From Paraburkholderia aspalathi (GTDB taxonomy: Bacteria > Pseudomonadota > Gammaproteobacteria > Burkholderiales > Burkholderiaceae): a stretch of DNA of 64,000 bases. Below the pieces are notes generated by a model that was not told the origin of the DNA, ran no database searches, and saw only the letters and a program-made list of their open reading frames with translations. Where the stretch lies: positions 1 through 64,000 of the forward strand of contig NZ_FPBH01000033.1 of NCBI RefSeq assembly GCF_900116445.1. The letters are read 5' to 3'. Each line of letters begins with the position of its first letter. The stretch's first letter is position 1. The position numbers and the translations under genes are program-made. Positions 8,447 to 17,415 of this stretch are shown here, piece after piece.

Positions 8447-9089
8447 GGTCGAGGTCCTGAGGTTTTGGAGTACTGCCTTCCACGTTGTCCCAGATGAGCC
8501 GTGGATCGAATTGCATGGATGCCATCATCGTCAGAATCACCACCGAGCCGAAGGCGATCGCGCCCGGGCCGGCCGTGATCACAGCAAGCGACTTGAAACG
8601 GACCAGCGCGACGGTCAGCGTGACGACGAACACGTCGAGCATCGACCAGCGCCCGATCCGTTCGACCATCCTGTACAACGTGGTGCGTTGCTCCGGCCGC
8701 CAGCGCGAGCGGCGCTGCGCGGTAGCGGTGAGCAGCACCAGCACACTGAGCTTGAGCATCGGCACCATGATGCTGGCGATGAACACGATCACGGCCAGCG
8801 GCCAGTCGCCCGAGGTCCAGAAGTACACGACACCGCTCATGATGGTGTCGTCTTCCGAACCGAGCAGCGACGCCGTATGCATCACCGGCAGCAGATTCGC
8901 GGGAATATACAGCAAGGCGGCGGCGATCAGCAGCGCCCACGTGCGCATCAGGCTGTCGGGGTTGCGCCGGTGCAGCACCGCGCCGCAACGGCTGCAGTGC
9001 TGCGGCGTGACGGAGCGGATGCGCGGCTCGACGCGTCCGCATGCATGGCAGGAGACGAGGCCCGCGCGCTTCGCGGTGACGTATTTCAT
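8439..9089 (-). CDS. pqiA: PqiA-type membrane protein, second half-size copy
   Basis: This 216-residue integral membrane protein starts with a zinc-ribbon-like CHACG...CSRCG pair (about residues 14-37) followed by four likely membrane helices. E. coli PqiA (about 417 residues) contains two such units in one chain; here they are two separate genes. The first unit lies seven bases upstream. The role is probably inner-membrane lipid handling for the PqiB needle. It belongs to a tightly packed operon and overlaps the pqiB start. Confidence 0.88.
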   Translation of the reverse strand: MKYVTAKRAGLVSCHACGRVEPRIRSVTPQHCSRCGAVLHRRNPDSLMRTWALLIAAALLYIPANLLPVMHTASLLGSEDDTIMSGVVYFWTSGDWPLAVIVFIASIMVPMLKLSVLVLLTATAQRRSRWRPEQRTTLYRMVERIGRWSMLDVFVVTLTVALVRFKSLAVITAGPGAIAFGSVVILTMMASMQFDPRLIWDNVEGSTPKPQDLDHD

Positions 9090-9096
9090 CGTGCGC

Positions 9097-9852
9097 TCAT
9101 CCCTGATGCGGGGCCGGCGGAGCGCCCGGCGGCAATGCGGATTGCGACCCGCCTTGCACTTCCGGTGGCGCGGGCGGCCCGGCGACCGAACTGACGGCAG
9201 CCGCCGCGCTGTCCGCGGAAGTACGCGGCAACGGCCGCTGACCGCGTTCGCCCATTTCGTCGGCGAGATCCCACAGCACGCGCGGATCGAACGTGACGAC
9301 CACTGCGATCATCAGCGTCAGCACGCCGAACGCGAATAGCGCCGCTTCCGGAATCACGCGCGCGAGACTCACCATCTTCACGATGGTGATCAGCACGCCG
9401 AGCATGAAGACTTCGATCATGCCCCACGGCCGCACGAATTGAATGGCGCGCAACACACGGTTGAAGGCGGGTGGCACGTAGCCCGAGCGCAGCGGGATCA
9501 GCACATAGAGCAGCGCGACCAGTTCGGTCAGCGGGAACAGGATGGTCGAGCAGAACACCATGACCGCGACGATCTGCATGTCCTCGCCCCATAACGCGAC
9601 GAGCGCGCCGAACAGCGTGGTTTGCGAGGTGATGCCGTTGGCATCGAGTTCGACGATCGGGAAGGCTTGGGCGATGACGAAGGTGATCAGCGCGGCCAGC
9701 GTCATCGCACAGATGCTGTCGAGCTTGCGGGAGACGCCGCGATAGAGCGTCGCGCCGCAGCGCGGACAGCGCGCGACCACCCGCCCGACAAGCCGGGGCT
9801 TGCGGAACAGCGTATCGCATTCATGGCACGCGATCAGGTTGTCATGGTCCAT
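9097..9852 (-). CDS. pqiA: PqiA-type membrane protein, first half-size copy
   Basis: The 251-residue protein begins MDHDNLIACHECDTLF and has a second cysteine pair CPRCG about 20 residues later, forming the zinc-ribbon typical of PqiA. Four hydrophobic helices follow, then a Pro/Ala/Ser-rich tail of about 50 residues that looks disordered and cytoplasmic. It is the first gene of pqiA-pqiA-pqiB-pqiC. The ATG at 9852 is the only start that keeps the first cysteine pair intact. The operon promoter must lie in the 450-base upstream gap. Confidence 0.88.
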   Translation of the reverse strand: MDHDNLIACHECDTLFRKPRLVGRVVARCPRCGATLYRGVSRKLDSICAMTLAALITFVIAQAFPIVELDANGITSQTTLFGALVALWGEDMQIVAVMVFCSTILFPLTELVALLYVLIPLRSGYVPPAFNRVLRAIQFVRPWGMIEVFMLGVLITIVKMVSLARVIPEAALFAFGVLTLMIAVVVTFDPRVLWDLADEMGERGQRPLPRTSADSAAAAVSSVAGPPAPPEVQGGSQSALPPGAPPAPHQG

Positions 9853-10300
9853 ACGGCAGAAGGGCTAACGACGTGATGGGAGGCGTGCAATGCCCGTTTC
9901 AGGGCAGGGCTGCAGAAAGCGTGGAGCAATAGTACCAAACGCGCTTCGCCGAGGGCAGGCCGTTGCTTCTCGCGCAAGCGCCCGGCCAGGCGGCTTCGGA
10001 ATCGGAATAGTCTTACATAAAAGCTTACCTCTGACACCGTCCGGCCCTAATTGTTCAATACCGTTCTGCTCGCGGAAAAACTTTCCGGGTGCTGGGCTCT
10101 GCATGAGACCGGAGTAAGCGCTGAAGCGCTAACTCTGGTCGACACTGCCAGCTTTTTCCGCTTGCGGTAGCATGGCGGCCTTGGCGTGTGCCGCAGCCGC
10201 CATGTTTTCTATCGCGTCGCGCAATGCAGCATGCATTGGCGGGCGTGGAATAGCAGGGCCGACTGCGCCGTTAACCTCTCTTAGCTTGCGTTGACCTGTC
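9853..10300. other. gap between divergent pqi and cytochrome b561 genes
   Basis: No gene is firmly supported in these 448 bases, which must carry the promoters for both directions. A 57-codon minus-strand ORF (10129-10302, from an ATG overlapping the cytochrome start codon) is open but has no family resemblance and no clear Shine-Dalgarno. An imperfect hairpin at 10108-10139 (about 15-bp arms, 13 matching, containing AGCGCT twice) covers the end of that ORF. The AT-richest patch (10008-10060) is the likeliest place for the pqi promoter. Confidence 0.5.
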
Positions 10301-10861
10301 ATGGCACACAATCCTTCTTTCGGTGGCCGGGAATCGTACACGCGGACTGCCATTGCCCTTCACTGGCTGATCGCGCTGCTGATCGTGTGCGGCTTCTCGC
10401 TGGGTTGGGTGATGACCGACATCCCCGGCTTCACGCCCACCAAGCTGCGCTATTTCTCCTGGCACAAATGGATCGGCGTGACGGTGTTCGCGCTCGCCGT
10501 GCTGCGCGTTCTGTGGCGCGCCACCCATGCGGCCCCGCCGATGCCGCGCCGCATGCCGGGCTGGCAGCGCGGCGCCGCGCATCTCACGCATCTGTTGCTG
10601 TACGTGCTGATGATCGTGATTCCCGCTTCCGGCTATCTGTATAGCTCGGCGGCCAACATCCCGGTGGTGTACCTCGGCCTGATTCCGCTGCCGCGCCTGA
10701 TCGCACCGGACCCGCATCTCAAGGAGTTGCTGAAGAACGTGCATATCGCCTTGAATTACACGTTGCTCGTGCTGGTTGCATTGCACGTTGCGGCGGCCTT
10801 GAAGCATCAATGGTTGGACCGCGACGGCCTGCTGTCGCGCATGCTCCCTTTCATCAAATAA
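10301..10861 (+). CDS. cytochrome b561 family protein
   Basis: The 186-residue protein has four hydrophobic helices and the histidines expected to bind two b hemes: ALHWLIALL in helix 1, SWHKWIGV in helix 2, HLTHLLLYVL in helix 3 and ALHVAAALKHQW in helix 4. This is the CybB-like di-heme quinol oxidase/superoxide oxidase family of the inner membrane. Two YceI genes follow within nine and 71 bases, a pairing seen often and usually read as a quinone- or isoprenoid-linked redox module. The start is the only ATG before helix 1, although its Shine-Dalgarno is poor. Confidence 0.88.
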   Translation: MAHNPSFGGRESYTRTAIALHWLIALLIVCGFSLGWVMTDIPGFTPTKLRYFSWHKWIGVTVFALAVLRVLWRATHAAPPMPRRMPGWQRGAAHLTHLLLYVLMIVIPASGYLYSSAANIPVVYLGLIPLPRLIAPDPHLKELLKNVHIALNYTLLVLVALHVAAALKHQWLDRDGLLSRMLPFIK

Positions 10862-10869
10862 GGATAACC

Positions 10870-11433
10870 ATGAAAGTTTCGTTTTATCGCTACATGCTCG
10901 CCGCGTTCGCTGCGGCCTCGCTGACCGCCGCCGGCAGTGCGCTGGCCCAGGTCGACGTCGCGAAGAGTTCGGTGACGGCAACCTCGAAGCAGATGAACGT
11001 GCCGGTGGAAGGGAAGTTCGGCAAGTTCACCGCACAAGTCAAGTTCGACCCGGCAAAACCGGCCGACGGCAGCGCGCAGTTCAGCATCGACGTGGCCAGC
11101 TACGATCTCGGTGACGAAAGCTACAACGACCAGGTGCGCGGCAAGGACTGGTTCGACGCGAAGACGTATCCGACTGCAACCTTCGTATCGAGCGCGATCG
11201 CGCCGGCCGGCGGCAATCAGTTCAAGGTCACCGGCAAGCTGACCATCAAGGGTAAATCGCAGACCGTCGTGGTGCCGGTCACAGTCACCCAGCAGGGCGC
11301 GAACCAGACGTTCGACGGCTCGCTGCCGATCAAGCGCTCGCAATTCGACATCGGCACCGGCGAATGGAAGGACACCTCGGTGGTGGCCGATGACGTGGTG
11401 ATCAAGTTTCATATCGTTGCAGCACATAAGTGA
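10870..11433 (+). CDS. YceI-family periplasmic protein (first copy)
   Basis: The 187-residue product has a signal peptide ending at ALAQ (about residue 27), followed by a lipocalin-like YceI domain. Family landmarks are GKFGKFTAQVKFDPAKPADGS, the YNDQVRGKDWFDAKTYPTA segment and KGKSQTVVVPV. YceI proteins bind polyisoprenoid-type ligands in the periplasm. The ATG at 10870 is preceded by AAGGATAACC and lies nine bases after the cytochrome b561 stop. This start gives a proper signal peptide, whereas starts further upstream do not. Confidence 0.9.
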   Translation: MKVSFYRYMLAAFAAASLTAAGSALAQVDVAKSSVTATSKQMNVPVEGKFGKFTAQVKFDPAKPADGSAQFSIDVASYDLGDESYNDQVRGKDWFDAKTYPTATFVSSAIAPAGGNQFKVTGKLTIKGKSQTVVVPVTVTQQGANQTFDGSLPIKRSQFDIGTGEWKDTSVVADDVVIKFHIVAAHK

Positions 11434-11504
11434 CGTACGCCGCGCTCTCCGGGCGCGGCTGCTTTCCTTCGAGTCAGGAATTCCGGAACCATAAGGAGCA
11501 TGAA

Positions 11505-12086
11505 TTGAAAACATCCCTGTTGATCGCCGTCGGCGCACTGGCTTCTTCTTTCTCGCTCGGCGCGTTTGCTGCTGCCGACACCTATCAGCTCGACCCGACC
11601 CACACGTATCCGAGCTTCGAAGCGGATCACTTCGGTGGCCTCTCGGTGTGGCGTGGCAAGTTCACCAAGAGCTCCGGCACGGTCACGCTCGACCGCGCAG
11701 CGAAGACCGGCACGGTGGACGTCACGGTTGACCCGGCTTCGGTCGAAACCGGCAACACCAAGCTCGACGAGCATCTGAAGACGGACGCCTTCTTTGATGT
11801 GGCCAAGTATTCGTCGGTGACCTACAAGGGCACCGATATCAAGTTCGACGGCGACAAGCCGGTCCAGGTGGTCGGCAGCCTGACGATGCATGGCGTGACC
11901 AAGCCGCTGAATCTGACGATCGAATCGTTCAAGTGCATGCAGCATCCGGTGCTCAAGCGCGAAGTGTGCGGCGTGGAAGCGAGCGCGCATTTCAACCGTA
12001 GCGATTACGGCATGGATTTCGGCGCCAAGTACGGTTTCAGCATGGATACCAAGCTGCATATTCAGGCCGAAGGCATCAAGCAATAA
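11505..12086 (+). CDS. YceI-family periplasmic protein (second copy), TTG start
   Basis: The 193-residue product carries a signal peptide (ending near FAAAD) and a YceI domain beginning TYQLDPTHTYPSFEADHFGG. TTG at 11505 is chosen because AAGGAG (11493-11498) sits six bases before it and because translation from there starts directly at the signal peptide. The nearer ATG (11500) is out of frame and stops after two codons. Two cysteines in the C-terminal half (KCMQHPVLKREVCG) could form a disulfide. It follows the first YceI gene by 71 bases and ends the cytochrome b561 cluster. Confidence 0.88.
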   Translation: MKTSLLIAVGALASSFSLGAFAAADTYQLDPTHTYPSFEADHFGGLSVWRGKFTKSSGTVTLDRAAKTGTVDVTVDPASVETGNTKLDEHLKTDAFFDVAKYSSVTYKGTDIKFDGDKPVQVVGSLTMHGVTKPLNLTIESFKCMQHPVLKREVCGVEASAHFNRSDYGMDFGAKYGFSMDTKLHIQAEGIKQ

Positions 12087-12154
12087 GCGCTGTAACGAGC
12101 CTTTTAGCCGGCTCGTATTCAATGTCGCTTATGGTGCGGCCGTTGCGTCGCAAC

Positions 12155-12197
12155 AAAAAACCGCTTCGTTCGCTTTTGGGATGAAGCGGTTTTTTTT
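12155..12197 (+). terminator. intrinsic terminator after the YceI genes
   Basis: CCGCTTC (12161-12167) pairs with GAAGCGG (12183-12189) across a 15-base loop. Six A residues precede it and eight T residues follow. It lies about 70 bases past the second yceI stop. A weaker hairpin (ACGAGCC/GGCTCGT, about 12096-12117) comes before it. The rest of the gap up to 12377 holds an AT-rich patch (12335-12362) that probably contains the promoter of the next gene. Confidence 0.85.
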
Positions 12198-12377
12198 ATT
12201 GCCTGCCTGAAACGCCGGAAGCCTTGTGCAATGGCCGCGAGCGATTTGCCGCTCGCGTCGTTTTAATTTTTCAGGTACATAGAGCGCTGACACCGCATTG
12301 GTTGTGCGCGCACCCAGTTCGGCAAGATCCAGCGTAAAACCTACGTTAATAATATTTCGCGCGCATTGGAGATCTGC

Positions 12378-13655
12378 ATGAATACAACGACAGCGGCAAG
12401 CCTGGCGGGGAGCCGGCGGAATTCGTGGCGCGCGGTGGTCGCCGCCTCGATCGGCAACGCGCTGGAATGGTTCGATCTGGTGGTGTACGGCTTTTTCGCG
12501 GTCACCATCGCGAAGCTGTTTTTCCCGGCGGGTAACGACACGATCTCGCTGCTGCTGACGCTCGGCACCTTCGGTGTGTCGTTCTTCATGCGGCCGCTCG
12601 GCGCGGTCGTGATCGGTGCCTATGCCGACCGCGCCGGACGCAAAGCGGCGCTTACGCTGTCGATTCTGCTGATGATGTGCGGCACGCTGATCATCGCGCT
12701 TCTGCCGACGTATCAGAGCATCGGCATTGCCGCACCCGTGATTCTCGTGGTGGCGCGCCTGATGCAAGGCTTTTCGGCCGGCGGCGAGTTCGGCAGCGCC
12801 ACGGCTTTTCTCGCGGAACACGTGCCGGGGCGGCGCGGTTTCTTTGCGAGCTGGCAGGTCGCGAGCCAGGGACTCACCACGCTGCTCGCGGCCGGTTTCG
12901 GCGTGCTGTTGACCGGCAAGCTGTCGCCGGAGCAGATGGCCTCGTGGGGTTGGCGCGTGCCGTTCTTCTTTGGTCTTCTGATCGGGCCGGTCGCGTGGTA
13001 CATCCGCACCAAGCTCGACGAAACACCTGAGTTCCTCGCGGCGGAAACCACCACGACGCCGCTGCGCGATACGTTCGCGAGCCAGAAGCTGCGCCTCGTG
13101 ATTGCGATCGGCGTGGTGGTGCTCGGTACCGTTTCGACTTACCTGGTGCTGTTCATGCCGACTTATGGCGTGAAGCAGCTGGGGCTGGCGCCTTCGGTAG
13201 CGTTCGCCGCGATTGCGCTGACCGGTGTGATCCAGATGGTGTTTTCGCCGCTGGTCGGCCATCTGTCGGACCGCCACGGACGCACCACGATCATGCTGAT
13301 CTCGGCGCTGTTGCTTCTCGTGCTGATCAATCCGGCGTTCGTGTATCTGGTCGCGCATCCGACCTTCGGCACGCTGATCGCGCTGCAGGTGGTGTTCGGC
13401 TTTCTGATGACGGGCTACTTCGCGGCGCTGCCGGGTTTGCTCTCCGAGATGTTCCCGGTGCAGACGCGTACGACGGGCATGTCGCTGGCCTATAACATCG
13501 CCGTGACGATCTTCGGCGGCTTCGGGCCGTTCATCATCGCGTGGCTGATCAGCTTCACGGGGTCGAAGGCGGCGCCGAGCTATTACATGATTTTTGCGGC
13601 AGTCGTGAGCCTGGTGGCGTTGATGGCGGCGCGGCGTAAGCTCGGGTTTCGCTAA
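12378..13655 (+). CDS. MFS transporter, metabolite:H+ symporter (MHS) type
   Basis: The 425-residue protein has about twelve hydrophobic segments and MHS-family signatures: SIGNALEWFDLVVYGFF at the start of helix 1, YADRAGRKAAL in the loop after helix 2, LMQGFSAGGEFGSATAFLAE in helix 4, and HLSDRHGRTT in the central loop. Relatives carry citrate, alpha-ketoglutarate, shikimate or proline/betaine, and the substrate cannot be told from sequence alone. ATG 12378 is preferred over an earlier in-frame start because GGAG lies just upstream. It is a single gene with its own terminator. Confidence 0.88.
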   Translation: MNTTTAASLAGSRRNSWRAVVAASIGNALEWFDLVVYGFFAVTIAKLFFPAGNDTISLLLTLGTFGVSFFMRPLGAVVIGAYADRAGRKAALTLSILLMMCGTLIIALLPTYQSIGIAAPVILVVARLMQGFSAGGEFGSATAFLAEHVPGRRGFFASWQVASQGLTTLLAAGFGVLLTGKLSPEQMASWGWRVPFFFGLLIGPVAWYIRTKLDETPEFLAAETTTTPLRDTFASQKLRLVIAIGVVVLGTVSTYLVLFMPTYGVKQLGLAPSVAFAAIALTGVIQMVFSPLVGHLSDRHGRTTIMLISALLLLVLINPAFVYLVAHPTFGTLIALQVVFGFLMTGYFAALPGLLSEMFPVQTRTTGMSLAYNIAVTIFGGFGPFIIAWLISFTGSKAAPSYYMIFAAVVSLVALMAARRKLGFR

Positions 13656-13687
13656 CGCGCGGTAAAGGCGATAACCGCGGTAAACGC

Positions 13688-13718
13688 AAAAGGCCGGTTC
13701 GCGAGAACCGGCCTTTTT
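13688..13718. terminator. bidirectional intrinsic terminator between MFS gene and secF
   Basis: AAGGCCGGTTC (13690-13700) pairs perfectly with GAACCGGCCTT (13705-13715) around a GCGA loop. A residues precede it and T residues follow. It sits between two convergent genes and can serve both. Confidence 0.85.
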
Positions 13719-13744
13719 CATTGCGAGGTCTGACTACAGCAAAC

Positions 13745-14695
13745 TCAAACTTGCGCGCCTGCGTTTGGATCGTCCGGATCGACGCGTTCCTTCTTGTCCA
13801 TGATCAGATCTTCGCGCTTCACGCCGAGCCACATGGCGAGCGCCGCGGCCACGAATACTGACGAGTAGATACCGAACAGAATACCGACCGTCAGCGCCAG
13901 AGCGAAGTAGTGCAGCGTCGGGCCGCCGAACAGGAACATCGACAGCACCATCATCTGCGTACAGCCGTGGGTGATGATCGTGCGCGACATCGTGCTGGTA
14001 ATCGCGTGATTGATCACCTCGATCACGGTCAGCTTGCGTTCGCGGCGGAAGGTCTCGCGAATCCGGTCGAAGATAACGACGGATTCGTTCACCGAGTAGC
14101 CGAGCACCGCGAGCACGGCGGCCAGCACCGACAGCGAGAACTCCCACTGGAAGAACGCGAAGAAGCCGAGAATGATGATCACGTCGTGCAAGTTAGCGAT
14201 CACGCCGGCTACTGCATATTTCCACTCAAAGCGGAACGACAGGTAGATCACGATGCCGACCACCACACAGGCCAGCGCGAGCAGGCCGTCGGTTGCAAGT
14301 TCCTTGCCGACCTGCGGGCCGACGAACTCGACACGCTGCAATTGCACTTCCGGCGTCTCGGCCTTCAGCGCGCCCATCACCTGGTCGCTCTGTTGAGCCG
14401 ACGTGTAGCCTTGCTTGAGCGGCAGACGGATCAGCACGTCGCGCGAGGTGCCGAAGTTCTGCACCTGAGCGTCCGCATAACCGAGCTTGCCGAGCGTACC
14501 GCGCACCGGTTCAAGCGGCGCCGCACCCGGATACTGCACTTCGATGACGGTACCGCCGGTAAATTCCACCGAGAGATGCAGCCCGCGATGCAGCAGGAAA
14601 AACACAGCAGCGACGAACGTCAGCAGCGAGATTGCGTTGAACAGCAACGCACGCTGCATGAACGGAATGTCTTTGCGAAAGCGGAAAAATTCCAT
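13745..14695 (-). CDS. secF: protein translocase subunit SecF
   Basis: The 316-residue protein has the SecF layout: one N-terminal helix, a periplasmic domain with the VEFTGGTVIEV motif (about residues 38-48), then five membrane helices. The second part includes NESVVIFDRIRETFRRERK and NHAITSTMSRTIITHG, characteristic of the RND-related SecD/SecF core. With SecD it uses the proton gradient to pull preproteins through SecYEG. It lies 18 bases after secD and ends the queA-tgt-yajC-secD-secF set. Confidence 0.97.
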   Translation of the reverse strand: MEFFRFRKDIPFMQRALLFNAISLLTFVAAVFFLLHRGLHLSVEFTGGTVIEVQYPGAAPLEPVRGTLGKLGYADAQVQNFGTSRDVLIRLPLKQGYTSAQQSDQVMGALKAETPEVQLQRVEFVGPQVGKELATDGLLALACVVVGIVIYLSFRFEWKYAVAGVIANLHDVIIILGFFAFFQWEFSLSVLAAVLAVLGYSVNESVVIFDRIRETFRRERKLTVIEVINHAITSTMSRTIITHGCTQMMVLSMFLFGGPTLHYFALALTVGILFGIYSSVFVAAALAMWLGVKREDLIMDKKERVDPDDPNAGAQV

Positions 14696-14713
14696 GGTCT
14701 TGTTCTCCGGGAC

Positions 14714-16762
14714 TCAGCGGGATGAACCCGGTTTCTGCGGCGTGTTCGACGAACCCGACGCATCGCGACGGCGCACGGTCGGCTTGGTGCGCGCCTGGGC
14801 CGCAGCTTTGGTCTTGGGCTTGGCGCTTGCCGCGGCGACGGCTCGTGCCGTGTCGGTCGCGGCGTCTTCATTGCCGAGGTAAGCGGCGGCGCCGTCGATA
14901 CCTTCCGGTTGCGGACGCCACACCTGGCCGATGGCCAGCGACTTGAGCTTCTTCTTGCCGCCGTACCAGAGGTTGACGATACCGCGCGAGAAGAACACAG
15001 CCGAGAACATCGAGGTCAAGATGCCGATACAGTGGACCATCGCGAAGCCGCGCACCGGGCCGGAGCCGAAGGCGAGCAGTGCGAGGCCGGCGATCAGCGT
15101 GGTGACGTTCGAGTCGAGAATCGTCGCCCATGCATGCGCGTAGCCGTTCTGGATCGCCAGTTGCGGCGGCGCGCCGTGGCGCAGTTCTTCGCGCACGCGC
15201 TCATTGATCAGCACGTTCGCGTCGATCGCCATACCGAGCGCGAGCGCGATAGCGGCGATACCCGGCAAGGTGAGCGTGGCCTGCAACATGGACAGCACGG
15301 CGATCAGCAGCAGTAGGTTGACCGACAGGCCGATCATCGAGATCACGCCGAACAGCATGTAGTACGCGATCATGAAGACGGCGATTGCCACGAAGCCCCA
15401 CACCACCGAGTGGAAGCCCTTCTTGATGTTGTCCGCGCCGAGGCTCGGCCCGATCGTGCGTTCTTCGATGATATCCATTGGAGCGGCCAGCGAACCGGCG
15501 CGCAGCAGCAGCGCGAGGTCGGCGGCGCCTTGCGGCGTGGCCTGGCCGGTGATCTGGAAGCGGTCGCCCAGTTCCGACTGGATGGTCGCCACCGTCAGCA
15601 CTTCGCCCTTGCCCTTTTCGAACAGCACCATGGCCATCGGCTTGCCGATGTTGTCGCGCGAGACACTGCGCACCGCGCGGCCACCGGCCGAGTCGAGGCG
15701 AATGTTCACCGACGGACGCTGATGTTCGTCGAAGCCTGCCGACGCGTCGATAATGCGGTCACCCGTGAAGATGATCTGCTTGCGCAGCAGCACCGGCGTC
15801 TGGTTGCCTTGGGTGAACAGCTCGTCACCCGGCGGCACTGGATCGGACGGATTCGGATGCGTGTTGACCGGGTCGGCGAGGCGCGCTTCGAGCGTTGCCG
15901 TACGGCCGATGATGTCCTTGGCCTTCGCCGTGTCCTGCACACCCGGCAGTTCGACGACGATACGGTCCGAACCTTGCTGCTGGATCACCGGCTCGGCCAC
16001 GCCGAGTTCATTCACGCGGTTATGCAGCGTGGTGATGTTCTGTTTGAGCGCGGCGTCCTGCACGGCTTTCTGCACTGCCGGCGTGAACGTGCCGACCAGT
16101 TGCACACCACCGTCCGGATTCGCTTGCGAGGCCCACTGGAGTTCGCTGATGCCGCGGCCCAGTTGCTTGGATGCCGCGTCTGCCGTGGCCTGGTCGGCGA
16201 AATTGATCACCACCGTCTGGTTGACGCGGTTCACGCCGCCGTCGCGGATGTTGTTGTCACGCAGCATGGTGCGTGCATCCGAAGCGTCGGAGTCGAGCTT
16301 CTTGTTGAGCGCGCCGGCCATGTCGACCTGCAGCAGGAAGTGCACGCCACCGCGCAAGTCCAGACCGAGGTACATCGGCAGCGCATGCAGGGCGGTCAGC
16401 CAGCGCGGCGACGCGCTTTGCAGGTTCAGTGCGACGATGAATTGCGGGTCGGTCGGGTCGCTGTTCAGCGACTTCTGCAGCAGATCCTTCACGCGCAGTT
16501 GCGTGTCGGTGTCCAGCAGGCGCACGCGGATGTTCGCGTTGGTCGACGAGTTGTCGAACGTGACTTCGTCAGGCTTGATCTGATTGGCGGCCAGCGCCGT
16601 TTCGACTGCCGACAGCGTGGTCGAGTCGAGCTTGACCGTTGCCTTGCCGCTCGACACCTGCACCGCCGGCGCTTCGCCGAACAGATTGGGCAGCGTGTAC
16701 ACGAGGCCGATGACCAGAGCCACCAGCATCACGGCGTATTTCCAGAGGGGGTAGCGATTCAT
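14714..16762 (-). CDS. secD: protein translocase subunit SecD
   Basis: The 682-residue protein has an N-terminal helix, a large periplasmic domain containing GLDLRGGVHFLLQVDMAG (about residue 133 onward) and the P1 head, then five C-terminal helices with ALALGMAIDANVLINERVREE. It forms a complex with SecF and YajC at SecYEG. The last 60 or so residues, after the final helix, are rich in Ala, Lys, Arg and Thr and probably form a disordered cytoplasmic tail. yajC is about 118 bases upstream. Confidence 0.97.
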   Translation of the reverse strand: MNRYPLWKYAVMLVALVIGLVYTLPNLFGEAPAVQVSSGKATVKLDSTTLSAVETALAANQIKPDEVTFDNSSTNANIRVRLLDTDTQLRVKDLLQKSLNSDPTDPQFIVALNLQSASPRWLTALHALPMYLGLDLRGGVHFLLQVDMAGALNKKLDSDASDARTMLRDNNIRDGGVNRVNQTVVINFADQATADAASKQLGRGISELQWASQANPDGGVQLVGTFTPAVQKAVQDAALKQNITTLHNRVNELGVAEPVIQQQGSDRIVVELPGVQDTAKAKDIIGRTATLEARLADPVNTHPNPSDPVPPGDELFTQGNQTPVLLRKQIIFTGDRIIDASAGFDEHQRPSVNIRLDSAGGRAVRSVSRDNIGKPMAMVLFEKGKGEVLTVATIQSELGDRFQITGQATPQGAADLALLLRAGSLAAPMDIIEERTIGPSLGADNIKKGFHSVVWGFVAIAVFMIAYYMLFGVISMIGLSVNLLLLIAVLSMLQATLTLPGIAAIALALGMAIDANVLINERVREELRHGAPPQLAIQNGYAHAWATILDSNVTTLIAGLALLAFGSGPVRGFAMVHCIGILTSMFSAVFFSRGIVNLWYGGKKKLKSLAIGQVWRPQPEGIDGAAAYLGNEDAATDTARAVAAASAKPKTKAAAQARTKPTVRRRDASGSSNTPQKPGSSR

Positions 16763-16880
16763 GAGTGGTCCAACGGGAAGGTTGGCTTGGAAGCGATGCG
16801 TCCGGCGATGAGCGCGGGCAGTTCAGCGTTGTGCTGCGAGAACTGCCGGCGAGGCCGCGCCGGACGCGAGAGAGCAGGCC

Positions 16881-17210
16881 TTACAGCGACTTGATCGTGC
16901 CCTTCGGGAGAATCGTCGTGACCGACGCTTTTTGCACGGTGATTTCCGTGCCTTCCGAGATTTCGACGCCGACGTAAGCTTCACCCACCTTGGTCACCTT
17001 GCCGACGATGCCGCCATTCGTCACCACTTCGTCGCCCTTGGCCATGGCGGCGAGCATGTTGCGGTGTTCCTTCTGGCGCTTCATTTGCGGGCGAATCATG
17101 ATGAAGTACAGCACGCCGAACATCAGGATCAGCGGCAGGAAGCTCATCAGGTTCGATTCAATGCCACCTGTTGCTGTGCCTTGGGCAAAGGCATTGGAAA
17201 TGAACGACAC
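16881..17210 (-). CDS. yajC: preprotein translocase subunit YajC, GTG start
   Basis: The small membrane protein (109 residues from GTG 17210) has one hydrophobic helix in the MSFLPLILMFGVLYFIMIRP region, followed by the family-typical QMKRQKEHRNMLAAMAKGDEVVT. GTG at 17210 gives the usual start MSFISNAFAQ, and GGAGA lies about six bases before it. The in-frame ATG 11 codons upstream overlaps that Shine-Dalgarno and would add an atypical leader. YajC associates with SecDF. It sits between tgt and secD. Confidence 0.93.
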   Translation of the reverse strand: MSFISNAFAQGTATGGIESNLMSFLPLILMFGVLYFIMIRPQMKRQKEHRNMLAAMAKGDEVVTNGGIVGKVTKVGEAYVGVEISEGTEITVQKASVTTILPKGTIKSL

Positions 17211-17415
17211 GTTGGTCTCTCCGTTATAAATCAAAACGATCAAAAAAATCAGCCGGTTATTCTACCACTGGCCTGACAGGGGTCGGCGCGGCGAATCGGC
17301 TTTCCGATCAACCGTTTAAGGCCTTTTTGCCGTGCGCGAAAGTTAATTGTAAGGTTTTCCGCGCGACGCCAGCAGATTCCTCCGGCAATTTCGTCAGCTG
17401 ATTCCCAAATGCCGG

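Noticed and set aside
10129..10302. 57-codon minus-strand ORF divergent from cytochrome b561
   Set aside because: Its ATG overlaps the cytochrome start codon, leaving no room for promoters. It has no clear Shine-Dalgarno and no recognisable family.
12129..13721. 530-codon minus-strand frame antisense to the MFS transporter
   Set aside because: It is Arg/Gln/His-rich low-complexity sequence opposite a clear transporter and spans terminators on both sides.
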